The position numbers and the translations under genes were made by a program. The notes under the pieces were generated by a model. The model had not been told where the DNA came from and ran no database searches. It was given only the letters and a program-made list of their open reading frames with translations. A DNA stretch of 53,449 nucleotides, from the IMG/VR virus record IMGVR_UViG_3300006790_000003, positions 1 to 53,449 of that record, one strand, 5' to 3'. Source of the stretch: a virus. Shown piece by piece: positions 9,401 through 18,764 of the stretch; positions within the stretch are counted from its first letter, which is position 1; each line of letters begins with the position of its first letter.

Positions 9401-12400
9401 CACCAAAGTCTAATGGAGATAATACACCGCTACCACCATACTGAGTTTTTACTTTAAATAAATCATTCATTAAATTATTCTTTACAAGATTTTCCCATTG
9501 TCTTGTCATAATTGTAGGCAAAATATTATTACGTGCAAATGCCTGCATAATACCTTCACTAGCTAACATTTCTTGTCCTAAGCTAAGTCTTGTTTCTGCT
9601 CGTTCATTTACAAGTGATTTAAAGTATGCTTTTGTCCAATTAGATTTACTTGGGTCTTTTAGGCTTGAGATTTTATTTTTTATTTCTTGCATTTTTGGTT
9701 GTACATATTGTAAGTAATACGCTTGTCTAGCATCTCTACTATTTAAATGTGAAGTATGATTAATAGATAATGTAGCATAATCTTTATTTTTCTTTACACT
9801 AACAATATTAATATTTTCAGGTAAAATATCTTGTTTGTATTTTGCATCTATTGCCTTAGCTTCTAAAACATCATTAACATTCATTAATTCAATTTCTCTT
9901 CTACCACCTATTTGTTTACTTGCACTAGTAAAGGTTATCCAAGCTACATCTTCGTTTGCTTTAAATACGTTTTTTAATCTTGGATTGTTTACCATAGCTG
10001 TTTTATTAACAAATACTTTTTGATTTGCACCTGTACCTAATATGATAGGTTTAATACCACCTACATTATTAATGTTTGTTTCACCAGCTAAATATGCCAA
10101 TGCTCTATAATGTTTTTCGCTTACAAATGTAATACCATTAACGTCTGATGCATCAGCAAATTTTCCATTTGCTATTAATCCTTCAAATTCTGCTTCAGCT
10201 TTATCGCCTAATGTTTTATTTTCAGCTTTTAAATCTTTTATATCTTTTTTGATTTGTTCTATTACTGAGTTTTTTATATCAATACCATCAATGACTTCAT
10301 CAGCTACAGTAACTTGTTTCCAGCGTTTTTTAGAGTTTGTTAAATCTTTTAATACTTCAATAACATCATCTTTACCATCAAAAGTAATTTCATATTTTCC
10401 ACGTTGTCCTTTACGTTGCAATACTTTCAAATGCATTTTTACTAAAGCATCTGTTTGTGTCTGTGCACTAATATTGTTAAATAGTGATGCACGTTTTAAT
10501 AATCCATTTAATTGGTCACCTTCATAAGTACGCATATTTTCGTTCCAGTAACGTTCACCAACAATTCTATCATAAATCATATCATTCATTACTTTATGCA
10601 TTTTGTCTTGTGCTAATGTCCAATCTTGTCCGATTTTCCATTCATATACACCATCTGAAACTTCTACAATCTCTACTTCTTTTAATAAGTCTTCTTTGTT
10701 AATTCTTACATTTTTATCAGCTTTTAATCTAGCATCTAACATTTCTACATATTTCTTTGCAATAGTATTTAGATTTTCTCCATCAGCTTTTATCAGATAA
10801 ACATATTCTTGTTTACCCCAACGAAATCCAATGAATTCTTGATTTGCTTTATTTTCTGGGTATCTAACATTAATAGACTCCCATTCTATTTGTTCTTTTG
10901 TTTTATAAATATCACTTGGAGTAAAATTCTTGTCTATAGAAGAATAACTTCCTGTAAACATATTTTCTAATGCATTATTACGTAATCCAGAATCTGATAA
11001 ACTTTGTCTATTTCCTTCAGTATTAATTCCTCTTCCTTGCAATATATTTACATCTTTTGCAAAATCACTTTGAGCTGCACGAAGCACTTGCAATACTATA
11101 GGTTCTTGTATTAAATCTTCTGAAGTTGTTACATTAAGATTTTCTTGACTATCCCAGTCATAACGAGTGACTTTTAATTGTTTATTCTTTGCTTGTAAGA
11201 ATTGTGTTAATGCAATAGTAGCTTCTTGCATATCTACATCTTTACCATTTACATCTAATTTAGGAAGTTCTTTTTGAAAATCTTGAACAAATTTATCTAA
11301 ATCGTTTTTATATGTAATTTCTAATGTATCTTGTATATGTTTAACATGGTCTGTAATGCTATTACCTTTTTCAGGTGGTAAAAAGAACGGACTTGTTTCT
11401 GCAAAATTATATTTATTTAATATATCAGTTAATTTAATATTTTTTGGTTCTGGAAAATCTTTTTCATTAAATTTTTCAGCTCTCATTACTTCATCAATAG
11501 CTATATTTTCATCTTTATAATTTCTATTTAATCTACTAACTAATTGTTCGCTATATTGTTTAATAGTTGCAGCGTCCCAATTTTCATCTAAAAATTTTGT
11601 TTCAGATTTAGGGTCGTAAATTTTATATTCTTGTGCTAATGTAAATATTTCTGTAGCACTTTTATAACTAAAACGAGAACCTTGTCCCATTAGATTTAAG
11701 ATTAACAATCTAAATCGTTTTAAATCCATATTTTCTGTACGAGCAATAGAATCAGTTATATCAGTAATAAATCGTTGTGTTTGATTTGTTAGCCCTTCTG
11801 TTTTAATAGTTTCAATATGATTAATCATATCTAATAATTTCCAAGGAGTAATACCAGTTTCATACTTATTACCACCACTTCTATGTAAGATACCTTGTCC
11901 TTGGATTACTTTTTTACCATCAATTCGTTTAATAAATTCACCTTTAGAATTTACTGGATTGATTTCATATGGTCTTATAATTGATTGTAAGGTAGCTAAC
12001 ATATTATCAAAAATCATAGGAGCTTCATTAGCTTTTAAATCACCTTTTACTACTAATTCATTCATAGCATTTAATATTTCTAACATTCCTAAGTTTGATT
12101 CTGTAGCTTGTTGTTGTTTAAGCGCTTCAATTGTTTTTGGTAATCCATCAGTTTCAGTTCTTTGCAACCAACCTTCGCTTTTTAAATCAAACAACAATTT
12201 ACTTACAGGGCGTAGTGTAAAGTTTTTAGTAATACCAAAATCTTCTAATGCTTGTAGTACGCCAATATCTTCTATATCTATACGCTCACCATTGTTTTTT
12301 GTACCATTACGCAAACGTTCTATATTAAAACGTTGTGCAATATGTTTACCCATTTCTGTAACAGTAATTCTTTTATTTGCATTTAAAATGTTAGTGAATG

Positions 12401-15278
12401 CATATATATGATTACTTTCAAGCGTATCTGTTACAAGTTTAGCTTGTTCTTTTGTAATAGTCTTTGTAGTAGTACTTCCTAATGCTGGGTCTAAATTAGG
12501 ATGCATTTGACGAATAGTTTGCAATACCGCATTTAATACTCTAGTTTGTTGCCTATCTACTTTTTTACCTCTAGCTACAAGAATGCTACCAACAATATTA
12601 TTTCCAGTACCTTCTTCAAAGAAAATATCACTAAATGCTGAATTTTGTTCAAAAAGTTTTTGCAATCCATCTTTACCAGCAGCGGCTTTAATTGAATTAT
12701 GTAAATCTAAAAATCTAAATCCATCAGCTAATGTTTCAGATGCATAATCAATTTGTTGTCTAATATCAGTTAATTTTAAAGCACCATTTATTGTTTCTAG
12801 TCCTTGTTGATAAGTAGCAACTAACTGTTGCATTTTATCTGTGCTAAATCTATCTCCTGTTAACTCCCAAGGAGTACTTGATTTTTTATGAACACCTTCT
12901 GAAGTAATTAAATTAACTAAATCATTGTATCCATCAATAGCCATTTCTGTTTGAATGTCTAATTTTTTTCGGTCTGCTCCAGATAACTTAATACGGATTT
13001 GTTTAAATTCATATCTTCCAGGTTCTATTTGAGCAAACAATCCAGAATCTTTACCAAAAACATTAATCATATTTAAAGCATTGGTATCTAATTCAGTTCT
13101 TAATTCACTCAAAAAGTTTGTATTTGCATCATTAAATTTATCGTATACATCTAATCGATTTCTTAACCCTTCTTTAGTTGCATCTTTTACAAATCTATTT
13201 TTTTCAGTTTTTGTTAATTCTCCCCAAGATTTAAATCTACGTTCTCTTTTAGATTTTAATACTTCTGTTTCGTGTTGTTCTCTTCTAATTTGAGAAGATT
13301 CTTGATGAATTAATTCATTGTAAATAGCTTCATATTGAGAATCATTTTTAATTTGATTATTTTCTCTTAATTTTACCTCTTTACCTTTTACAGTAGTATA
13401 TCCAACATTACCTCTACCTCCTGTAATAATCATATTGTGTATATTATCTAATGATTCTAAATTTTCAGGAGTTTGATTACGAACTAAAGATGGAATTTCA
13501 GATTCTATTAATGATTTTAAATAAAGATTTGACCATTCAGGACTATCTTTCATTGAAGTACCAAATGCATTTAACAATTGTTCTTGCTCTAATAGTCTTC
13601 TATTAAATTCTTTGTGTGCTTTTATTCCTAGTGGTTGATATGCTTCCCAATTACCAGTAATATTTTTATACTGTAATTCTTTTCCGTGTTTCATTAAGAA
13701 TGCACCAGTCATAAAACTAATTAATTTATCTTCAAACGGAATATGTGGATTTAAAAATACTTCATTCATACCACCCATAGTATAACCACCTACAGCCATT
13801 CTAGGAGTAGATGCCGCCATATCTTTTGCCCATTCTTTTACAAATTTCTTTCTCCATTTTCCTTGAACTTCTCTATTTAAATCTTTTAGTGCATCACGCA
13901 TAATAGTAGCCGCATCTTCTTTTTGTTGTAATGCTTTTTTACTTCGTGATTTATTAAAAATAATATCTTCAAATGTTTTTACATTAGGTGATTGTTCAGG
14001 TATTCTATTCCATAATGGATGTTTTTTAATATAACTAGCAAAACTTGGTCCAATTGGTCCGCCTATATAAGCATCATTTTTAATTCCAGCTAAGAATTTA
14101 TATTGATACATAAGAGCTTCTTGACCTTCTTTAGTAGTTGTGTCAATTGTTCCTGAATAATTTTTATTAGATTTTAAAATACGTTCTACACGTTGCATAC
14201 CATTACCACGCAACATTGGAAGCATTCCGCCTCTAGTACCACCTGGAATAAAACGAACAGCTCCTAGAATATGTCCCATTGTAAAAGCGTGCATAGTTGT
14301 ACCAGCAAAATCAGCTTCTATATCTCCACCTCCTACTTTTATTGCGTGCATAAGGTTTTCTACACCCATAAACAATAATGCCTCTTCTCCTAAGTGCCCA
14401 TATAAATTTGCTACTTTACCACCTTGTTGCATCATATTAAATGGAATAATTCTATGTAAATTTTTTGCTATTGCAGTTTGCATACTTGTTACTGGTAAAC
14501 CATCTGCTGATTTCCAAACATTTCTTACTATATCATCAATTGCTTCTCCAGCAATTTCTTTATTGATGACAATACCTTTGCTTTTAGCCATATCATCTAT
14601 AAGTTTAAAAGAGCTTTTCATAAGTTGGTCTGAAAACTTTTCACGTGCAGCCGCATTTTTAAATGCTGCATCAAATTTTTTAATAGGATTTACTAGTGCT
14701 GGGTCTAATACGTGTTTTTTAAATGATTCTATAATGTCATCACTTTTACTAATACCATCTGCTAAGTCTCCTTTTTTACCATATTTGATAGCACCTTTTG
14801 ACGTTAAGACATTAGCAATATCATCCGTCATAGTTTTAGTTAATTTTTCAGCACTAAACTTTGCAGTTTTTGCAACAGCTTTACGCATAAGTGCACCACC
14901 ACCTACAAATGGAACCATAAATCCAGCTGCACTACCTACCGCTTGACCAAGTTTACCTCCTAAAGTTTCTCCTCCCTCAGCATACGGGTCCCAATCAGAA
15001 GCCGCACTTGGTATTCCTAATAACGCTAAGTCAGTAAATGTTTCTGCAGCCTCTCTACCAAAGTCCCATAATCCACTACCAAGATTTTCAAACATATTTT
15101 TTTCTTCTTGGAAAGTACGTCTAGGACCAATCATACCACCAGATTGTTGTGCTGGTGTAGAACCTATAATATTGCTAATAGGTTTTTGCGTAGATACGCT
15201 TTTTAGATTATCTTCAAATTCTTTTTGTACTTTCTGTTCTAGGTTTAAACCTTGTCTTAACTTATTTAAATCTGGCAT
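6489..15278 (-). CDS. Giant virion protein with a putative double-psi beta-barrel RNA polymerase core
   Basis: This 2929-residue protein is the largest in the window. The amino terminus (to about 160) has a Gly/Ala-rich hydrophobic stretch as in ejected virion proteins. RNP at 2069-2071 is followed by GDFDIDTV (D2109, D2111, D2113), resembling the beta-prime signature NRxP...NADFDGD, where the three Asp hold the catalytic Mg2+ (about 35 residues from R to D there, 40 here). Further upstream, DVNGITFVSEKH (1712 on), GGIKPIILG (K1743) and SASKQIG (K1788) resemble the beta-type barrel with its lysines, and YGGSGVLSPLD (1947 on) lies between. Giant virion RNA polymerases of this fold are known from crAss-like phages (phi14:2 gp66). 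The usual Gly in DFDGD is Ile here. The open frame is certain; the polymerase function is inferred from motifs. Confidence 0.62.
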   Translation of the reverse strand: MPDLNKLRQGLNLEQKVQKEFEDNLKSVSTQKPISNIIGSTPAQQSGGMIGPRRTFQEEKNMFENLGSGLWDFGREAAETFTDLALLGIPSAASDWDPYAEGGETLGGKLGQAVGSAAGFMVPFVGGGALMRKAVAKTAKFSAEKLTKTMTDDIANVLTSKGAIKYGKKGDLADGISKSDDIIESFKKHVLDPALVNPIKKFDAAFKNAAAREKFSDQLMKSSFKLIDDMAKSKGIVINKEIAGEAIDDIVRNVWKSADGLPVTSMQTAIAKNLHRIIPFNMMQQGGKVANLYGHLGEEALLFMGVENLMHAIKVGGGDIEADFAGTTMHAFTMGHILGAVRFIPGGTRGGMLPMLRGNGMQRVERILKSNKNYSGTIDTTTKEGQEALMYQYKFLAGIKNDAYIGGPIGPSFASYIKKHPLWNRIPEQSPNVKTFEDIIFNKSRSKKALQQKEDAATIMRDALKDLNREVQGKWRKKFVKEWAKDMAASTPRMAVGGYTMGGMNEVFLNPHIPFEDKLISFMTGAFLMKHGKELQYKNITGNWEAYQPLGIKAHKEFNRRLLEQEQLLNAFGTSMKDSPEWSNLYLKSLIESEIPSLVRNQTPENLESLDNIHNMIITGGRGNVGYTTVKGKEVKLRENNQIKNDSQYEAIYNELIHQESSQIRREQHETEVLKSKRERRFKSWGELTKTEKNRFVKDATKEGLRNRLDVYDKFNDANTNFLSELRTELDTNALNMINVFGKDSGLFAQIEPGRYEFKQIRIKLSGADRKKLDIQTEMAIDGYNDLVNLITSEGVHKKSSTPWELTGDRFSTDKMQQLVATYQQGLETINGALKLTDIRQQIDYASETLADGFRFLDLHNSIKAAAGKDGLQKLFEQNSAFSDIFFEEGTGNNIVGSILVARGKKVDRQQTRVLNAVLQTIRQMHPNLDPALGSTTTKTITKEQAKLVTDTLESNHIYAFTNILNANKRITVTEMGKHIAQRFNIERLRNGTKNNGERIDIEDIGVLQALEDFGITKNFTLRPVSKLLFDLKSEGWLQRTETDGLPKTIEALKQQQATESNLGMLEILNAMNELVVKGDLKANEAPMIFDNMLATLQSIIRPYEINPVNSKGEFIKRIDGKKVIQGQGILHRSGGNKYETGITPWKLLDMINHIETIKTEGLTNQTQRFITDITDSIARTENMDLKRFRLLILNLMGQGSRFSYKSATEIFTLAQEYKIYDPKSETKFLDENWDAATIKQYSEQLVSRLNRNYKDENIAIDEVMRAEKFNEKDFPEPKNIKLTDILNKYNFAETSPFFLPPEKGNSITDHVKHIQDTLEITYKNDLDKFVQDFQKELPKLDVNGKDVDMQEATIALTQFLQAKNKQLKVTRYDWDSQENLNVTTSEDLIQEPIVLQVLRAAQSDFAKDVNILQGRGINTEGNRQSLSDSGLRNNALENMFTGSYSSIDKNFTPSDIYKTKEQIEWESINVRYPENKANQEFIGFRWGKQEYVYLIKADGENLNTIAKKYVEMLDARLKADKNVRINKEDLLKEVEIVEVSDGVYEWKIGQDWTLAQDKMHKVMNDMIYDRIVGERYWNENMRTYEGDQLNGLLKRASLFNNISAQTQTDALVKMHLKVLQRKGQRGKYEITFDGKDDVIEVLKDLTNSKKRWKQVTVADEVIDGIDIKNSVIEQIKKDIKDLKAENKTLGDKAEAEFEGLIANGKFADASDVNGITFVSEKHYRALAYLAGETNINNVGGIKPIILGTGANQKVFVNKTAMVNNPRLKNVFKANEDVAWITFTSASKQIGGRREIELMNVNDVLEAKAIDAKYKQDILPENINIVSVKKNKDYATLSINHTSHLNSRDARQAYYLQYVQPKMQEIKNKISSLKDPSKSNWTKAYFKSLVNERAETRLSLGQEMLASEGIMQAFARNNILPTIMTRQWENLVKNNLMNDLFKVKTQYGGSGVLSPLDFGVGDVYLGNRLKNTLIVEGKIYNYGEAELPSADGLKSIDWGKKRKGTVHLIKRVKGNYDKVIDVFDPKNKVIKETLELEGINQNSTLAELQQAVYKSLPKNEYQVALAVERNPHTKPSSVMIVGLKGFLSKDMSNQFNLNSVDVKRAAEGDFDIDTVNYWWNAHNNVMKEYVKGREMIQDSQPLEKTPGQMNYDKLKNTPESIQQYMAYEQNAQYLRGSLMNANRIVQYFLSNKTTEKQHFINGETGKSERIVFEFGEKGSKRYITIREGADLKKVYQKIADYNQAILDYENGYDINKFSDKQSIMDDIFFNAKDGFFVQAKLKNVTYKGKTKDIETAELSRLENAKIDTKDREIITKALIRPYESILKLSNKIYKDGEAQRVGFRELVAEAENFNYSMNRAEIYANKLNGKSWDYQADYFGGFNKDARLTNTSKSNENYMHHDRVLSEVMHIKNIQFRPVGSKDGAKTNAFESEISDLTNRPLKDMDSAIQEFNKVWKDDVKALKVANEIQNRIDKLKRSRRQQATIKGQGHYNSYNYNNRQIKKLEYAKEKILKELVITKPTKDKKGQLITNKDFEAIRDAKIRSEIFETKKKLKKDSLTKEEFKEIENKVEKDFIENGIPVETVRDSDMINTLALMEGFGFYGYRLGSEIGFSKNEGQYKYIESKVREIKKNYGVAWKEYFDKRNVKWTTEKEIKDWFYKEIDSFLQGLDAQQQTWFMLRLMTPDMNTSKLVNYNGNFFFAPTTKNVEKFINLGLGYMIDSQSNTSSMIKFNTYQVDAFVKGLGRSYEYVYNRLHGKETDVKALNEATGKDVEHSFFVEPFEIATGHSKAELVDAFYPGSASKMREQLEFSKLDEYSRLQSMFGVGMVRDIITNGKELQLPTHVITRMSMYGRHMQLRSIESFRKAQEIGDSLFLYQKDKGGIFNNGDTMSGGSYPGLDHMGRVKWGNEVDTPEKISQKLIDELITEC

Positions 15279-15281
15279 TTA

Positions 15282-16514
15282 TTACCACCCTCGGAATGCT
15301 TTGTTATATGCTGGTGTTAGTTGTTCTTTTTTATTGTTTAAAACATCTAATTGTATTTCCAGCAACATTTTTTCTCTATTATGTGCTTCTTGCTCATCTA
15401 TATCGTAAATATTAGGATTATTCATATCCAGACCGATTCCTTGAGCATTTTGAAATTCTATATATTTATCATTTGCACCTATACTCTTTTTAATTTCTGA
15501 ATTTAATTGTTTTAAAGAACTGTGACTAGATTGTATTTCTGCGTTAATAATATTCATTTGACCTTTTAAATTCTGAAATTTTGTTGCATCGTCTGCATCA
15601 TAAGGTACAGTCATTTCATCTACTTTTACAGCCCATTCATTTAATACTGGTATTCCTTTAATAATATTTTGTTTACGTGCTAAAATGTTTGCATCATTAC
15701 CATCTACATTAATAAACTGATTCATTGATTCAGCATCTAATGTACTTAATACTTGTTCTAATGTAAGCTCATCAGATACATCTGGAGTTAAAATGTTAGA
15801 TTCATCTTCTCCTAATAATGACGGGTCTAATATTACATCATCTAAAGCATTCATTTGGTCTCTTAAAATATTAAAATCATAATCACCAAGTTCTACTTGT
15901 TGTATTTCTGCTATTAATCTATCATACCCAGCTTTAAATTGTTTTCCATGGTCGTAATTTGTTAATGTTGCTCCAGTTACTTGTTCGTATTTAGTAAAAA
16001 GAATATCTAAATTTGAAGTAACATCGCTACCATTAATTTTTGCATTATAAATATCACCCATTTGCGTAAGTATATCATCTGCTGCTTCTTTTGTCATTGT
16101 AATTGGTTTGCCATCAGCACCAGTAAATACATAATCTCCATTTCCCATTAAACTTTCTAATGCATCTTCTCTATTTTTAATAATAACTTTTTCTTCGCCA
16201 TCTAAAAATTGACCATACCAACCATTAAATGTACTATCCCAAACTGTAGATGCTTCTTTACCCCAATTAGTTAATGCAACTTGAGCAAGTCCTTTTGCTC
16301 TATCCATAAACTTATCTTGTTGTTGTGCTTCAAATTGTTGTTGTTGTAATCCAAATTGCTCTCTTTTAAACGCAAGTTCTTTATCAAATCGTTCTTGTTG
16401 TTGAGCCATTTGTAATGCTCTTAATGATGCGTCTGTTTTAGCATCTTCTCTTCTAGCACGACTTTCCATCATCATATTTAGCGTTCTTAATATATTTGCG
16501 TATTCTACAGCCAT
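15282..16514 (-). CDS. Internal virion protein, glutamine-rich coiled coil
   Basis: The 410-residue protein starts with a long helical, Gln-rich segment (residues about 30-70, with QQERFDKELAFKREQ and LQQQQFEAQQQ) predicted to form a coiled coil. An acidic, mostly helical body follows. It has no signal peptide and no enzyme motif. It sits between a small gp14-like protein and the giant polymerase-like protein, the usual place of ejection proteins in podoviruses. A role as a structural partner of the giant protein inside the head is inferred from context only. Confidence 0.6.
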   Translation of the reverse strand: MAVEYANILRTLNMMMESRARREDAKTDASLRALQMAQQQERFDKELAFKREQFGLQQQQFEAQQQDKFMDRAKGLAQVALTNWGKEASTVWDSTFNGWYGQFLDGEEKVIIKNREDALESLMGNGDYVFTGADGKPITMTKEAADDILTQMGDIYNAKINGSDVTSNLDILFTKYEQVTGATLTNYDHGKQFKAGYDRLIAEIQQVELGDYDFNILRDQMNALDDVILDPSLLGEDESNILTPDVSDELTLEQVLSTLDAESMNQFINVDGNDANILARKQNIIKGIPVLNEWAVKVDEMTVPYDADDATKFQNLKGQMNIINAEIQSSHSSLKQLNSEIKKSIGANDKYIEFQNAQGIGLDMNNPNIYDIDEQEAHNREKMLLEIQLDVLNNKKEQLTPAYNKAFRGW

Positions 16515-16528
16515 TGTTCTACCCTACT

Positions 16529-17041
16529 TTAAAATAATACTTCCCAAAAACTATCTCTTTTTGCTAAGTGTTGGTTTTGTCTTTTTAATAATTTTTTCTG
16601 ATTCTCTAATGAAGATACCGTACTTATTTCATATTCATCCGCTTCAGCTAATCCTTGCTCTCTAGTACGTTCTAATTGTGTAAATTGAGATTCAAATGCT
16701 CGGTCCATTTTTTTAGTTAAAAAATTCATTTCTGATTCTATTGCACCTACATTAGCAAACTTACTTAAATCTAATGTTTGTTCCATTGTTCTACCAATGC
16801 CTTCCCATTGTGTACCAGACTCTATTCCAGCTTGTTCAAAACTAAATTTAAAATCATCTTCAGCTACTTCACGTTGTGCTTGTGCAGTATCTTTTGTAAA
16901 CCCTAATGCATCATTTAAAAATTCTATTTGTATATTGTTAGAAGCTATTTGCGCTCTATTTGCACTTGCTTCAGCACCAGCTCCACTTAAAGTGCTATAA
17001 ATGGATAATCCTAATTGTGCCATTAAATATGGGTTAGCCAT
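16529..17041 (-). CDS. Small internal virion protein (T7 gp14-like)
   Basis: The 170-residue protein opens with a short hydrophobic stretch (NPYLMAQLGLSIYSTLSG), then an Ala/Asn/Gln-rich helical region and a charged helical tail (LENQKKLLKRQNQHLAKR). Size, amino-terminal hydrophobic helix and position before larger internal proteins match the T7 gp14 kind of ejection protein, which forms a pore in the outer membrane. The ATG overlaps the upstream stop codon at 17041. The similarity is in architecture only. Confidence 0.5.
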   Translation of the reverse strand: MANPYLMAQLGLSIYSTLSGAGAEASANRAQIASNNIQIEFLNDALGFTKDTAQAQREVAEDDFKFSFEQAGIESGTQWEGIGRTMEQTLDLSKFANVGAIESEMNFLTKKMDRAFESQFTQLERTREQGLAEADEYEISTVSSLENQKKLLKRQNQHLAKRDSFWEVLF

Positions 17042-18405
17042 TACTCTACCTCGTCTTCCATAATGTATACTTGACTAGTATCAGCTTGAGTATCCCACAA
17101 TTGTAAGTTTTCATCTACAATACCAGCCTTAGTTAATAATTCTTGTTCTTCGCTATATTCTTCTACAAACGGGTTAATAGTATCTCTATCTTTATAGCGT
17201 TGCCATATAGAATTTTTTCCAACCATATCTCCTAAATCAAATCCTTGTTTTTTACCCGTATAAGTTGTAGTTCCTAATGGTAGTAGTTGCATTTGTTCTT
17301 GACTTAAATCACCCATTAGCAATTTATCTATTTCTTCCCAAGGTTTATATAATGCATCTGTACCAGCCATCTTTTGAAATGTTCCTTCACCAGCAAACAA
17401 CCATCTTGTATTAATTTGGTATGGACCTAAATCAAATCCTAATCCCGCTTCATTTTCTCTAATAATCATTTCTTTATCGCCTGATTCTGCTGTACGAATA
17501 TAAGGAGCAACATCTTCCCAAGCCATATTATCACTAATCTTGTTATAATAAGGTTTCATAAATTGTTGTATTTCTTTAATACGTGCTTTTTGTTCTTTAG
17601 TTCTTGCGTTCTTTTTAATACTTACTAAGTCTTTATATTCTGCATAGGTTTCAGTAAATTCAGTCTTTTCTGCATCAGTAAGTCCTACCATAGCTGTTAA
17701 ATCTGCATCATAGTTTGCACTATCTTGACTAAACTTATCTTTTATTAATTTGTCTACAACTTCAGATTTAGAAGACCATTTATCTAAACCATAACTTTTT
17801 GCTGACCTATCTGCTTGATAAATAATTTGTCCAGCTTTGTATGCATCTTCTTCACGTAATACTTTAGCCGCTTTAACCCCATAATATCCTGTACCTAATA
17901 TAGGTTGTGTTTCTCCCGCTTTATATGTCCATCCACTACCTTTAGGCATTACAGGTACTTGGTCTGATTCTCCAGTAATAAATTGTTGCATTTTATTTGT
18001 TTGATACGTTTGTGCTAACGCTCTCATATCAGCTGCGCTATATCTATGTTTACCTATTTGCCAAGATTCCATACCTACTTCACTTAATTTATTTTTACCT
18101 TCAAAAACATCCATAAGTGTTACTTTATCGTATACAGCTTTACCTTTTGCTTTTTCTTCAGCAATTGCAACACCTTGTTCTACTTCACGCATACGTTCTT
18201 TTTGTTCACGTCTTGCGTCCATAAAATTAACTACTTCACCTAAAGCAGCAATATTACGTTGCTTTTGATTTTCTTCATCATAAATGTTTTCTACAGCCAT
18301 TTTACCCATTTGTTCTTGCATCATAGCATCATACATAGAAGCCTTTTGCATACCAGAATAATGTGCTTTTCTTCTTCTTGCTGATTTAATAGCAGGTTTA
18401 GCCAT
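17041..18405 (-). CDS. Internal virion protein with lysozyme/transglycosylase-like motif
   Basis: The 454-residue protein has a basic amino end (SARRRKAHYSG) and a helical first half. Around residues 306-332 it has AESGDKE followed about 20 residues later by LGPYQIN. This resembles the lysozyme-like superfamily pattern in which a catalytic Glu (ESG) precedes a G-x-x-Q-I turn. Such domains in virion proteins open the peptidoglycan during DNA entry. The enzyme call is tentative because the rest of the fold is not obvious. AAGGA lies 7 nt upstream, and a good promoter precedes it at 18432-18460. Confidence 0.5.
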   Translation of the reverse strand: MAKPAIKSARRRKAHYSGMQKASMYDAMMQEQMGKMAVENIYDEENQKQRNIAALGEVVNFMDARREQKERMREVEQGVAIAEEKAKGKAVYDKVTLMDVFEGKNKLSEVGMESWQIGKHRYSAADMRALAQTYQTNKMQQFITGESDQVPVMPKGSGWTYKAGETQPILGTGYYGVKAAKVLREEDAYKAGQIIYQADRSAKSYGLDKWSSKSEVVDKLIKDKFSQDSANYDADLTAMVGLTDAEKTEFTETYAEYKDLVSIKKNARTKEQKARIKEIQQFMKPYYNKISDNMAWEDVAPYIRTAESGDKEMIIRENEAGLGFDLGPYQINTRWLFAGEGTFQKMAGTDALYKPWEEIDKLLMGDLSQEQMQLLPLGTTTYTGKKQGFDLGDMVGKNSIWQRYKDRDTINPFVEEYSEEQELLTKAGIVDENLQLWDTQADTSQVYIMEDEVE

Positions 18406-18431
18406 AGTGTATCCTTGAGTTTTTTGTATAT

Positions 18432-18460
18432 AATATAATACTTTTATTGTCTATAATCAA
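18432..18460 (-). promoter_or_regulatory. Sigma70-like promoter for the internal virion genes
   Basis: On the minus strand TTGATT (18460-18455), a 17-bp spacer and TATATT (18437-18432) form a near-consensus promoter in the short gap before the gene starting at 18405. It would drive the internal virion genes and the giant polymerase-like gene separately from the upstream tail genes. Confidence 0.5.
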
Positions 18461-18464
18461 CATT

Positions 18465-18764
18465 TTACTTAACCCTTGCTTGTACCCATTTTTTTCTTTT
18501 TGGAGAAATTTGTGTTTCTTGTCCTTGACTTAAATTAATCCATTTACCCTGATGTTTAATAAATTGTTCTATTTTATTCAAATTACCAGGATTTGCCATA
18601 TAAACAATATCACCTTCTTGACCATCAAAATCGCTTGGCATAGCATTTACAAATCGTCCTTTTTCTTGATATTTATGATGCCCTATTCTTCTAGTTGCTC
18701 TTTCATTAGGACTTCCACCAGAATAAGTAATACTTGCAAACTTTTTTTCTGCTTGTTCAGCCAT
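18465..18764 (-). CDS. Hypothetical 99-aa basic protein
   Basis: This small soluble protein has a basic carboxy end (SPKRKKWVQARVK) and a region (FDGQEGDIVYMANPGNLNKI) that looks like a small beta domain. I do not recognise a family. Its ATG overlaps the stop of the upstream tail gene (TAATG), so it is coupled to tail assembly genes, and a promoter follows its end. It may be a small tail or internal virion component. Confidence 0.7.
   Translation of the reverse strand: MAEQAEKKFASITYSGGSPNERATRRIGHHKYQEKGRFVNAMPSDFDGQEGDIVYMANPGNLNKIEQFIKHQGKWINLSQGQETQISPKRKKWVQARVK

Noticed and set aside
6489-15278. N4-type (T7-like) virion RNA polymerase
   Set aside because: I could not find the T7-family motif set, and the DFDID motif with its upstream RNP fits the other polymerase fold better.
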